This document shows, one piece after another, positions 1-5,611 of a stretch of 6,756 nucleotides of DNA. Positions within the stretch are counted from its first letter, which is position 1; each line of letters opens with the position of its first letter. The notes beneath the pieces are model-generated. The model ran no database searches, was not told the DNA's origin, and was given only the letters and a program-made list of their open reading frames with translations. The position numbers and the translations under genes were made by a program. The DNA is taken from contig CABQJA010000125.1 of NCBI GenBank assembly GCA_902464345.1, forward strand, positions 1 to 6,756, written 5' to 3'. This stretch comes from an uncultured Clostridium sp. (GTDB lineage: Bacteria > Bacillota > Clostridia > Lachnospirales > Lachnospiraceae).

Positions 1-1104
1 GATAAATCGGTCATAATAAAGAAAACTGCGGGCATTATGATTCATCCGGTTATGTGTATTTTCCATAGACAGATAAAGCTCTGAGCGAATCTGTGATAAT
101 GTCTGCCTGATTTCCTCCTCTGTCGGGCCGGTCTCCTGCAGCTTCCGGATCACATCCAGAATCCCACTGCATACATCTGGCACATGCTCCGGATTCATTC
201 CTGCATAAATCTGAATCGTTCCTGTTGTCCGATAAGAGCTTCCATACGAATAAATGCTGTAGCAATGTCCCTGTTCTTCCCGGATCTGCTGAAACAATCG
301 GGAGCAGGAGCTTCCACCCAGGATACTGTTTGCCATGGACAGAATATAGCTTCGGCTGTCCGTATGACTGATTCCAGGAAATCCCATGCACAGATGAATC
401 TGCTCTGTTTCCTTCTGAAACACCTGCCGGACCGGATAGTACACCGGGACCTCGGTCTTTCTCTGATAGGTGCCACGCGGTATGGATGAAAAATGACGTT
501 CCAGCAGATTCCTCACCTGCTCCGGATCCACATTCCCGGCTACCGATATCAGAATCCGTTCCGCAATATAAGTCTCCTTCCAGAATTGCATCAGCTCTTC
601 TCTGGAAATCCGTCTGACATTTTCCTCTTTCCCGGAAATAATATATCCCAGCGGATCATCCCGCCAGGTCAGCTTCTGAAACTGCTCCTGAACCATATCC
701 TCCGGTGAATCCTCATACATATCAATCTCGTCCAGGATAATTCCCTTTTCCTTCTCCAGATCTTCTTTCCGGAATACGGAATGTGACAGCATGTCCCCAA
801 GGATCTCCACAATTGCCGGCAGCTGTTCATCCAGCACTCTTGCATAAAAGCATGTAACCTCTTTTGCTGTATACGCATTGAGATCATCTCCGAGACGTGC
901 CGTTTCGATCGCTATCTCATGCGCAGACCTTGTTTCTGTCCCCTTGAACAGCATATGCTCGATCATATGCGATATTCCGTTATTTTGTTCTGTTTCGTAT
1001 GCGGAACCGATTTCAACATAAATGCCCAATGCAACTGAACGTACATTGGGCACTGTTTCGATTACGGTTCGAATTCCATTTGATAATTTGCCTGTTTTTA
1101 TCAT
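1..1104 (-). CDS. M16 family zinc metallopeptidase (insulinase/processing-peptidase-like), 3' end outside window
   Basis: Open frame of 368 codons from ATG at 1104 that runs off the window at base 1 without a stop. Family members of this type are about 410-430 residues, so most of the protein is present. The inverted zinc motif HMIEH is at residues 46-50 (ligands H46 and H50, catalytic base E49). The third ligand is E126 in ILDEI, 75 residues after H50, matching the HxxEH-x(74-76)-E rule. The M16 C-terminal-type domain carries the conserved R/Y pair in IREEQGHCY (R275, Y282). No signal peptide is visible, so it is probably a cytosolic zinc peptidase like the Bacillus YmxG/MlpA group; its substrate is unknown. 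The start lies 11 nt after the xerD stop. The ribosome binding site AAGGA (1113-1117) overlaps that stop codon, suggesting translational coupling with xerD. Confidence 0.95.
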   Translation of the reverse strand, partial: MIKTGKLSNGIRTVIETVPNVRSVALGIYVEIGSAYETEQNNGISHMIEHMLFKGTETRSAHEIAIETARLGDDLNAYTAKEVTCFYARVLDEQLPAIVEILGDMLSHSVFRKEDLEKEKGIILDEIDMYEDSPEDMVQEQFQKLTWRDDPLGYIISGKEENVRRISREELMQFWKETYIAERILISVAGNVDPEQVRNLLERHFSSIPRGTYQRKTEVPVYYPVRQVFQKETEQIHLCMGFPGISHTDSRSYILSMANSILGGSSCSRLFQQIREEQGHCYSIYSYGSSYRTTGTIQIYAGMNPEHVPDVCSGILDVIRKLQETGPTEEEIRQTLSQIRSELYLSMENTHNRMNHNARSFLYYDRFI

Positions 1105-1115
1105 ATAAATATTCC

Positions 1116-2003
1116 TTATGCCTTCTTTGCTCTCGGATGAGCCTGATCATATATTTCCTTTAATCGAACTGCGTTTCGTTTCATATAAATCTGGGTTGTC
1201 GAAATATCCGAATGCCCCAGCATTTCCTGAACAGCCTTCAAATCTGCTCCGTTATCTACCAGATGGGATGCAAACGAATGTCTGATCATATGCGGGGTAA
1301 TATCCTTCTCGATTCCCGCCATATCCGCATAATGTTTGATTATTTTCCAGAATCCCTGTCTGGTCATGGCGCCGCCCTGATAATTCACAAACAGGTAATC
1401 ACTGTCTCTGTTCAGAGAATCGCGTCCCTGCTCCAGATAACGGACAACCGCCTCCTTCGCCGCCCGTTCAAACGGGATCACACGTTCCTTCTCTCCATCA
1501 TGACAGCAAATATAACTCATATGAAGATTGATATCCTGAATCTTCAGGGAAATCAGCTCGGATACCCGGATTCCGGTCGCATATAACAGCTCCAGCATTG
1601 CCTTATCCCGCAATTCCTTCGGTGAATTTCCGGCCGGCTGCTCTAACAGAAGCTCTACCTCTGCCACAGTCAGAACCTGTGGTATCTTCTTCTCCACATG
1701 CGGCGGTTTCAGCTGTTCTGACGGATCCTGGGTGATTCTTCCTTTTCGCAATAAAAACACGAAAAAAGCACGAATGGACGCTACACTTCTGGAAATTGTA
1801 GCTGTAGACATTCCCTGCTTTTCCAAAAAAAGAACATAGCTTGTCAGACTGGTTGCAGTTACCATGTCAACCGAAGTCCTCCCCTGTTCTGCCATATACT
1901 TTTCAAACTTTACCAGATCCCTGCGATATGCTGCGATCGTGTTTACACTTGACCGCTTCACATCTCTTAAATAGGTCTCAAAGTAACCGATTTCTTCACC
2001 CAT
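1116..2003 (-). CDS. xerD: Site-specific tyrosine recombinase XerD
   Basis: 295 residues, the normal length for XerC/XerD. The N-terminal SAM-like core-binding domain spans about residues 5-85 and the catalytic domain about 108-290. Visible active-site residues are R146 (ATGIRVSEL), H238 and R241 (PHMIRHSF), H264 (LGHSD) and the nucleophile Y273 (QIYM). With a XerC-type partner the family resolves chromosome dimers at dif in the cytoplasm. XerD is preferred over XerC because of the family resemblance around LGHSDISTTQIY and the spoIIM neighbourhood, but the paralogue cannot be settled from the sequence alone. The beta-hairpin lysine, usually in a GKG motif, is not in its usual place: the segment reads CCHDGEKER, with K172 nearby. 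ATG at 2003 is preceded by GAAAGG at 2013-2018, spacing about 9 nt. It has its own promoter and is probably co-transcribed with the M16 peptidase gene. Confidence 0.93.
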   Translation of the reverse strand: MGEEIGYFETYLRDVKRSSVNTIAAYRRDLVKFEKYMAEQGRTSVDMVTATSLTSYVLFLEKQGMSTATISRSVASIRAFFVFLLRKGRITQDPSEQLKPPHVEKKIPQVLTVAEVELLLEQPAGNSPKELRDKAMLELLYATGIRVSELISLKIQDINLHMSYICCHDGEKERVIPFERAAKEAVVRYLEQGRDSLNRDSDYLFVNYQGGAMTRQGFWKIIKHYADMAGIEKDITPHMIRHSFASHLVDNGADLKAVQEMLGHSDISTTQIYMKRNAVRLKEIYDQAHPRAKKA

Positions 2004-2040
2004 TCAACAATACCTTTCACAATTCGCCGATATTGTTTTT

Positions 2041-2069
2041 ATTATACTCAGTCATTCCTGAAAAATCAA
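2041..2069 (-). promoter_or_regulatory. Sigma-A-type promoter for xerD
   Basis: On the minus strand, -35 TTGATT (2064-2069) and a perfect -10 TATAAT (2041-2046) are separated by exactly 17 bp. The -10 lies 37 nt upstream of the xerD ATG, so a short leader is expected. It sits just after the end of spoIIM, so xerD and the M16 gene can be expressed independently of sporulation genes. This is read directly by eye and not experimentally supported. Confidence 0.75.
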
Positions 2070-2074
2070 TATAC

Positions 2075-2088
2075 AAAATGTGCATTTT
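2075..2088. repeat. Small AT-rich inverted repeat upstream of the xerD promoter
   Basis: Arms AAAATG (2075-2080) and CATTTT (2083-2088) flank a 2-base centre. The repeat lies between the spoIIM stop and the xerD -35 box. It has no GC-rich stem or long T-run, so it is a poor terminator for spoIIM. It could be an operator-like site or chance in AT-rich DNA. Confidence 0.35.
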
Positions 2089-2096
2089 CTATCACT

Positions 2097-2645
2097 TCAG
2101 CCCCTCATAACCCATTGAATCAACAGCGGTGACACAAAGCCTTCTGCCAGGATTCCAAGCACCGTAAACAGGAGCGGCAATGCTATACATCGCAATCCAT
2201 AGCTCACGACTGACATCGGTATCTCTTCCAGCTTCTCCTTCATCCAGATAAACCCTCCGAATGCTGCAATATAAAACAGACCATGTGGCAGAAATAGACT
2301 GACCGCAAACAGCATTCCATGAATTCCAAGCCGCATCGTTTCCAGTGAGATTACCATTCCCCAGATCATCCCACCGAAAAACACGCCAAGTAAAACGATC
2401 ATTGCAGGATTTCCAAGAAATCCGATCACGCAGAAAACCAGAAACTGAATTCCTCTTTGTCGAAATAAATAAAGCAGCAGCTCCTTTCTCTCCTGCTGAA
2501 GCCAGCCGGCCGCTGAATATTGATCAACTGCAAACATATATAGCAGGTCCGGCTTCACCAGTCCGGTCACATTGGTCAGGATTGTTCCGGCTATAATCCC
2601 TGTAAAGCACGCCAATATCAGCCAGGAAATCTTTCTTTCACCCAT
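2097..2645 (-). CDS. spoIIM: Stage II sporulation protein M (engulfment membrane protein)
   Basis: 182 residues, somewhat shorter than the roughly 215-residue Bacillus protein. About five hydrophobic membrane segments are visible: residues 7-27, 65-78, 80-100, 108-132 and 150-178. The LPHGLFYIAAFGG stretch (119-131) fits the SpoIIM/DUF95-like membrane family. In Bacillus, SpoIIM anchors the SpoIID-SpoIIP peptidoglycan-degrading complex that drives engulfment of the forespore and acts in the mother-cell membrane. ATG at 2645 follows a strong GGAGG (2652-2656) with 6-nt spacing. It lies 72 nt after the Nudix gene and next to xerD, as spoIIM lies near xerD and nudF in Bacillus. No convincing promoter is seen directly upstream, so read-through from the Nudix gene or a weak sporulation-sigma promoter are both possible. 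The leader holds the AGCCGGA hairpins described separately. Confidence 0.88.
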   Translation of the reverse strand: MGERKISWLILACFTGIIAGTILTNVTGLVKPDLLYMFAVDQYSAAGWLQQERKELLLYLFRQRGIQFLVFCVIGFLGNPAMIVLLGVFFGGMIWGMVISLETMRLGIHGMLFAVSLFLPHGLFYIAAFGGFIWMKEKLEEIPMSVVSYGLRCIALPLLFTVLGILAEGFVSPLLIQWVMRG

Positions 2646-2650
2646 ATTTC

Positions 2651-2692
2651 ACCTCCGGCTATTTTAATAAGCCGGAACCATGTCCGGCTTAT
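2651..2692 (-). promoter_or_regulatory. spoIIM leader with alternative hairpins over the ribosome binding site
   Basis: Minus-strand RNA: a 10-bp perfect stem is formed by ATAAGCCGGA (2683-2692) and TCCGGCTTAT (2667-2676) around a 6-nt loop. A third copy, AGCCGGA (2654-2660), runs into the spoIIM Shine-Dalgarno GGAGG (2652-2656). The middle arm can pair with either outer copy: the first leaves the ribosome site free, the second (7 bp, 9-nt loop) would cover it. The first stem lacks a proper T-run, so it is a poor terminator. The repeats are visible; the switching role is inference. Confidence 0.55.
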
Positions 2693-2708
2693 ACTATATA
2701 TGCTGCAT

Positions 2709-2724
2709 GGGATAAAATTATCCC
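2709..2724. repeat. 16-bp inverted repeat overlapping the Nudix gene stop codon
   Basis: Perfect 7-base arms GGGATAA (2709-2715) and TTATCCC (2718-2724) flank a 2-base centre. It includes the stop codon of the Nudix gene (2718-2720). As RNA it gives a 6-bp stem with a 4-nt loop and no T-run. It could slightly protect the transcript end, act as an operator, or mean nothing. Confidence 0.45.
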
Positions 2725-3263
2725 TGAAGCTTCTGCTTTTTCAATTGATAATACTGGATCGCAATTACTGTTTTTGCATCTATGATCTCCCGGTTTTGGA
2801 TCATCCGGATTGCATCCTCCAGCTCCAGATAACAGATATCAATAAATTCCTCCGGATCCGGATGTCTTTCACATGGTGTCAGGTTTTCTGCCAGATAAAT
2901 CTCTGTTTTCTCATCACAGACCCCGATGGCCCCATAAACCTGTGCCACAAATTCCATGTTTCCTGCCATATAACCGGTTTCCTCCTGCAGTTCCCGTCTG
3001 GCACAGACCTCACCGGATTCATCCGTTGGTTCCAATAATCCGGCCGGAATCTCCAGCACCTCCCTGTCTACACTGTTCCGATACTGTCTGACAACTACCA
3101 GCTTCCCATCCTCTGTGATCGGTAACACAGCGGCACCGCCGGAATGCCGGATCAGATCATACACGACTTCATTTCCGTTCGGAAGCTGCAGTCTGTCACG
3201 GTAGACCTTGATAATGCCCCCCTGATATGCCAGCTCCTCTCCCAGTTTTCTGTATTTTGCCAT
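2718..3263 (-). CDS. nudF: Nudix hydrolase, ADP-ribose pyrophosphatase type
   Basis: 181 residues, typical for bacterial ADP-ribose pyrophosphatases. The Nudix box begins at IPAGLLEP (72-79) and continues through E82 to REL-EETGY (R90, E91, E94, E95, G97), which provides the metal-binding glutamates. The family hydrolyses ADP-ribose to AMP and ribose-5-phosphate in the cytoplasm. The glycine-to-glutamate spacing in the box is one residue longer than the textbook G-x5-E. The downstream proline often used to recognise ADP-ribose enzymes appears replaced by isoleucine in YGAIGVCDE (110-118), so the substrate is likely but not certain. ATG at 3263 has weak ribosome-site options: AGGA only 3 nt away (3267-3270), or AAAGG about 12 nt away. 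It is the first gene after the rny terminator and probably leads the transcription unit into spoIIM. Confidence 0.88.
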   Translation of the reverse strand: MAKYRKLGEELAYQGGIIKVYRDRLQLPNGNEVVYDLIRHSGGAAVLPITEDGKLVVVRQYRNSVDREVLEIPAGLLEPTDESGEVCARRELQEETGYMAGNMEFVAQVYGAIGVCDEKTEIYLAENLTPCERHPDPEEFIDICYLELEDAIRMIQNREIIDAKTVIAIQYYQLKKQKLQG

Positions 3264-3305
3264 TTATCCTACCATCCTTTATTCATCTGATATTTCTTAT
3301 CGCCT

Positions 3306-3334
3306 ATCGTAATATACACGATTTGAATTTGCAA
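3306..3334 (-). promoter_or_regulatory. Possible promoter for the Nudix gene
   Basis: Since rny ends in a terminator, the Nudix gene should have its own promoter between 3264 and 3340. The best pair seen is -35 TTGCAA (3329-3334) and -10 TACGAT (3306-3311) with 17 bp spacing, each 4 of 6 to consensus. A competing -10, TATATT (3311-3316), has no good -35. Weak match, low confidence. Confidence 0.35.
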
Positions 3335-3340
3335 GCATTT

Positions 3341-3389
3341 AAAATAAAAGAAACCGCCATAGTATCAATTCTCATTCATACTATGGCGG
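3341..3389 (-). terminator. Intrinsic terminator of rny
   Basis: On the minus strand a perfect 12-bp stem, CCGCCATAGTAT (3378-3389) with ATACTATGGCGG (3354-3365), encloses a 12-nt loop that can pair a further 3 bp. It is followed at once by the T-rich run TTTCTTTTATTTT (3341-3353). It starts 41 nt after the rny stop and separates rny from the Nudix-spoIIM-xerD group. The plus-strand direction lacks a comparable T-run. Confidence 0.93.
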
Positions 3390-3430
3390 AACGTTTTCAG
3401 CATTATGCTTCAATGACTCAATGTTTCGGA

Positions 3431-4981
3431 CTACTTAGCAACATCAGTTGCGCGGGATTCACGGATCAGACTAACCTTAATCTGTCCCGGATATTCTAAC
3501 TCACTTTCAATCTGCTTTGCAATATCATGTGCAAGAATAACCATATCCGCATCGCTGACCTGCTCTGGAACTACCATTACACGAATCTCTCTACCTGCCT
3601 GAATAGCAAAAGTTTTCTCAACACCATCAAAGCTATTTGCAATCGCTTCTAACTGTGTCAGTCTTGTTGTATATGTTTCCAACGTTTCACGTCGGGCACC
3701 AGGTCTTGCTGCCGAAATCGTATCAGCTGCCTGTACAATACATGCAATCAATGACTCCGGTTCAACATCACCATGATGTGCTTCCACTGCATTAATTACG
3801 ATTGGAGATTCCTTATACTTCCGGCACAAATCAACACCGATTGAAATATGGGAACCTTCCATCTCATGATCCAAGGCTTTACCAATATCATGAAGAAGAC
3901 CTGCTCTTTTTGCCATACGGATATCAACACCGATCTCACCGGCTAACAGTCCGCATAACTGAGCAACTTCAACGGAATGCTTTAATGCATTCTGTCCATA
4001 ACTGGTTCTGAATTTCATCTTTCCCAGTAATCGAACCAATTCCGGATGGATGCCATGCACGCCTACCTCTAATGTAGCGGCCTCGCCTTCCTCCCGCATT
4101 GTCGTCTCAACTTCCTTCTGCGCTTTCTCGACCATCTCTTCGATTCTGGCCGGATGGATTCTACCATCAATAATTAATTTTTCCAGCGCAATTCTCGCTA
4201 CCTCACGACGAATCGGATCAAAACTTGATAAGATAACTGCTTCCGGTGTATCATCAATAATCAGATCTACACCTGTCAGAGTCTCAAGCGTTCTGATATT
4301 ACGGCCTTCCCGACCAATAATTCGACCCTTCATCTCATCATTCGGTAACTGCACCAGCGAAATCGTTGCTTCCGCAACATGGTCCGCAGCACATTTCTGT
4401 ATTGCGTTTACCACATACTCTTTCGCCTTCTTGCCGGCTTCTTCCTTTGCCCGGCTTTCCATTTCCTTGATCATGACTGCAGTTTCATGCTTTACTTCAT
4501 CTTCAACAGTCTTTAATAAGTAATCTTTTGCTTGTTCAGAGGTTAATCCAGAGATTCTCTCTAGTTCCTGCAGCCGCTTTGCCTGGAGTTCCTCAACCTT
4601 TGCCTTCTGCTTTTCAAGGGAAGCCTCTTTTGCAGCTAATGAAGCTTCTTTCTTCTCCATCTGTTCCGATTTCCGATCCAGATTCTCTTCCTTGGAAAGA
4701 ACTCGTTTCTCCATACGCTGTACTTCATTACGACGCTCTTTGATCTCCTTATCAAATTCATTCTTGATTCGAAGATTTTCTTCCTTTGCGTCCAGTAATG
4801 CTTCACGCTTCTTTGCTTCGGCAGTCTTGAGGGCTTCATCAATAATCTCTCGAGCTTTATCTTCAGCTTTGCCGGTCTTACTTTCTGCGACATTCTTACG
4901 ATATGCAATCGCAGCAAACCATGTAATTACGGCAACCACTAATACTATAATAGCACAAATTATATATTGAATCGGTTCCAC
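3431..4981 (-). CDS. rny: Ribonuclease Y (membrane-anchored endoribonuclease)
   Basis: 516 residues, the usual RNase Y length (about 520). In order: N-terminal membrane anchor (residues 5-26), a long charged Glu/Lys coiled coil (about 33-185), a KH RNA-binding domain with GRIIGREGRN (219-228), and an HD metal-dependent hydrolase domain (about 330-425) with H335, LLHDIGK (H364, D365) and D420. RNase Y starts bulk mRNA decay and riboswitch or operon processing in Firmicutes from the inner face of the membrane. The start is GTG at 4981, chosen because AGGAGG (4989-4994) lies about 7 nt upstream and the membrane helix follows immediately. The gene has its own strong promoter and ends in a clear terminator, so it looks like a single-gene unit behind recA-recX. 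Firmicutes often place rny near recA. The Shine-Dalgarno lies within a small perfect inverted repeat. Confidence 0.97.
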   Translation of the reverse strand: MEPIQYIICAIIVLVVAVITWFAAIAYRKNVAESKTGKAEDKAREIIDEALKTAEAKKREALLDAKEENLRIKNEFDKEIKERRNEVQRMEKRVLSKEENLDRKSEQMEKKEASLAAKEASLEKQKAKVEELQAKRLQELERISGLTSEQAKDYLLKTVEDEVKHETAVMIKEMESRAKEEAGKKAKEYVVNAIQKCAADHVAEATISLVQLPNDEMKGRIIGREGRNIRTLETLTGVDLIIDDTPEAVILSSFDPIRREVARIALEKLIIDGRIHPARIEEMVEKAQKEVETTMREEGEAATLEVGVHGIHPELVRLLGKMKFRTSYGQNALKHSVEVAQLCGLLAGEIGVDIRMAKRAGLLHDIGKALDHEMEGSHISIGVDLCRKYKESPIVINAVEAHHGDVEPESLIACIVQAADTISAARPGARRETLETYTTRLTQLEAIANSFDGVEKTFAIQAGREIRVMVVPEQVSDADMVILAHDIAKQIESELEYPGQIKVSLIRESRATDVAK

Positions 4982-4994
4982 AGGAGCACCTCCT
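4982..4994 (-). promoter_or_regulatory. Inverted repeat containing the rny ribosome binding site
   Basis: On the minus strand AGGAG-GTG-CTCCT forms a 5-bp stem with a 3-nt loop directly against the GTG start. The AGGAGG Shine-Dalgarno is one arm plus the first loop base, so folding would hide it. The repeat is seen directly; any effect on translation is inferred. Confidence 0.5.
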
Positions 4995-5028
4995 TATTTA
5001 GTTTTCATTGTACGAATACAACATAACA

Positions 5029-5057
5029 ATTCTATACTTATTTGTGCATTATGTCAA
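5029..5057 (-). promoter_or_regulatory. Sigma-A-type promoter for rny
   Basis: Perfect -35 TTGACA (5052-5057) and -10 TAGAAT (5029-5034) with 17 bp spacing on the minus strand. Expected transcription start is near 5022, giving a leader of about 40 nt before the GTG. It lies about 80 bp after recX, so rny has its own promoter even though no strong terminator ends recA-recX. Confidence 0.85.
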
Positions 5058-5124
5058 GTGCCCTCAATAAATCTTCTTTGTTTTTTGTATAAATGCCTAA
5101 TCATTTTCGACAAAATTGCCCATG

Positions 5125-5139
5125 AAATTGCAACAATTT
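5125..5139. repeat. AT-rich inverted repeat at the recX stop
   Basis: AAATTG (5125-5130) and CAATTT (5134-5139) form a 6-bp perfect repeat with a 3-base loop, overlapping the recX stop codon. On the minus strand it is not followed by a T-run and its stem is mostly A-T, so it is at best a weak transcript end. Read-through from recA-recX into rny is therefore possible. Confidence 0.35.
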
Positions 5140-5608
5140 AGTCATTTTCCGATACCATTATTTGCGCAATGGTCTCTCTGATCATGGAATATGAATATCC
5201 CTTCTGCCTGAAATACATCATACATTTATCCAGCTGTTTTTCTCTTGTCATGTCATGTGTATTTATGTACTTTTCTACCGCCTTTTTCAGAAGCTGCTCC
5301 TCGTCATACTGATACAGCTCCAGATATTCATCAATCTCCGCCGAACGAATCCCCTTTGCATACAGCTTATCAAGAAGCTGCCTGCGATTCATCCGCTGAC
5401 AATGGCTCGCCACATACTGCTCTGCGTATCTCCGATCATTGATAAAGTCATACTGCTTCAAAAACCGGAGCACCTCTTCAATGGTTTCATCCCGGAACTT
5501 CTTCCGGCTCAGCTTCTGTCTGATCTGGAACTCTGACTGTTCCAGACAGGTAAGACTCCGAAGTGCATATTCTTTTGCCTGTACATACTCTGTCTGGTTA
5601 TGCTCCAA
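5138..5608 (-). CDS. recX: RecX, regulatory partner of RecA
   Basis: 156 residues of charged, helical sequence, within the RecX range and near its small end. RecX-type three-helix repeats are visible: LEQSEFQIRQKLSRKKF (22-38), FINDRRYAEQYV (55-66) and a LYAKGI segment (82-87) followed by a third repeat toward the C terminus. The family binds RecA filaments and limits or tunes strand exchange in the cytoplasm. The start is taken as TTG at 5608: it lies 3 nt after the recA stop, and GAGGAG in the last recA codons stands about 6 nt upstream. No ATG is available until residue 73, which would remove the conserved region. The tight spacing with recA means one transcript and probable translational coupling, so RecX is expected to follow the SOS control of recA. 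Confidence 0.93.
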   Translation of the reverse strand: MEHNQTEYVQAKEYALRSLTCLEQSEFQIRQKLSRKKFRDETIEEVLRFLKQYDFINDRRYAEQYVASHCQRMNRRQLLDKLYAKGIRSAEIDEYLELYQYDEEQLLKKAVEKYINTHDMTREKQLDKCMMYFRQKGYSYSMIRETIAQIMVSEND

Positions 5609-5611
5609 TGC

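Noticed and set aside
2667..2692. 10-bp hairpin before spoIIM as an intrinsic terminator
   Set aside because: Neither strand has a T-run after the stem; the bases after it on the minus strand are TAAAAT.
2695..2724. Possible sporulation sigma-E-like promoter before spoIIM, with CATATATA (2695-2702) as the -10
   Set aside because: Only part of the -10 matches and the -35 region is poor, so it cannot be called, although spoIIM of Bacillus is sigma-E controlled.
3399..3409. Short palindrome agcattatgct after rny
   Set aside because: Only 5-bp arms, AT-rich, and no clear relation to the terminator that follows.
4050..4523. Long plus-strand open frame inside rny
   Set aside because: It is the complement of a well-supported RNase Y coding region with recognisable KH and coiled-coil sequence; no plus-strand ribosome site or family resemblance is seen.
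4994..5008. Four-codon mini-ORF (ATG to TAA) ending on the rny Shine-Dalgarno
   Set aside because: It has no ribosome binding site of its own and such short frames arise easily by chance in AT-rich leaders.
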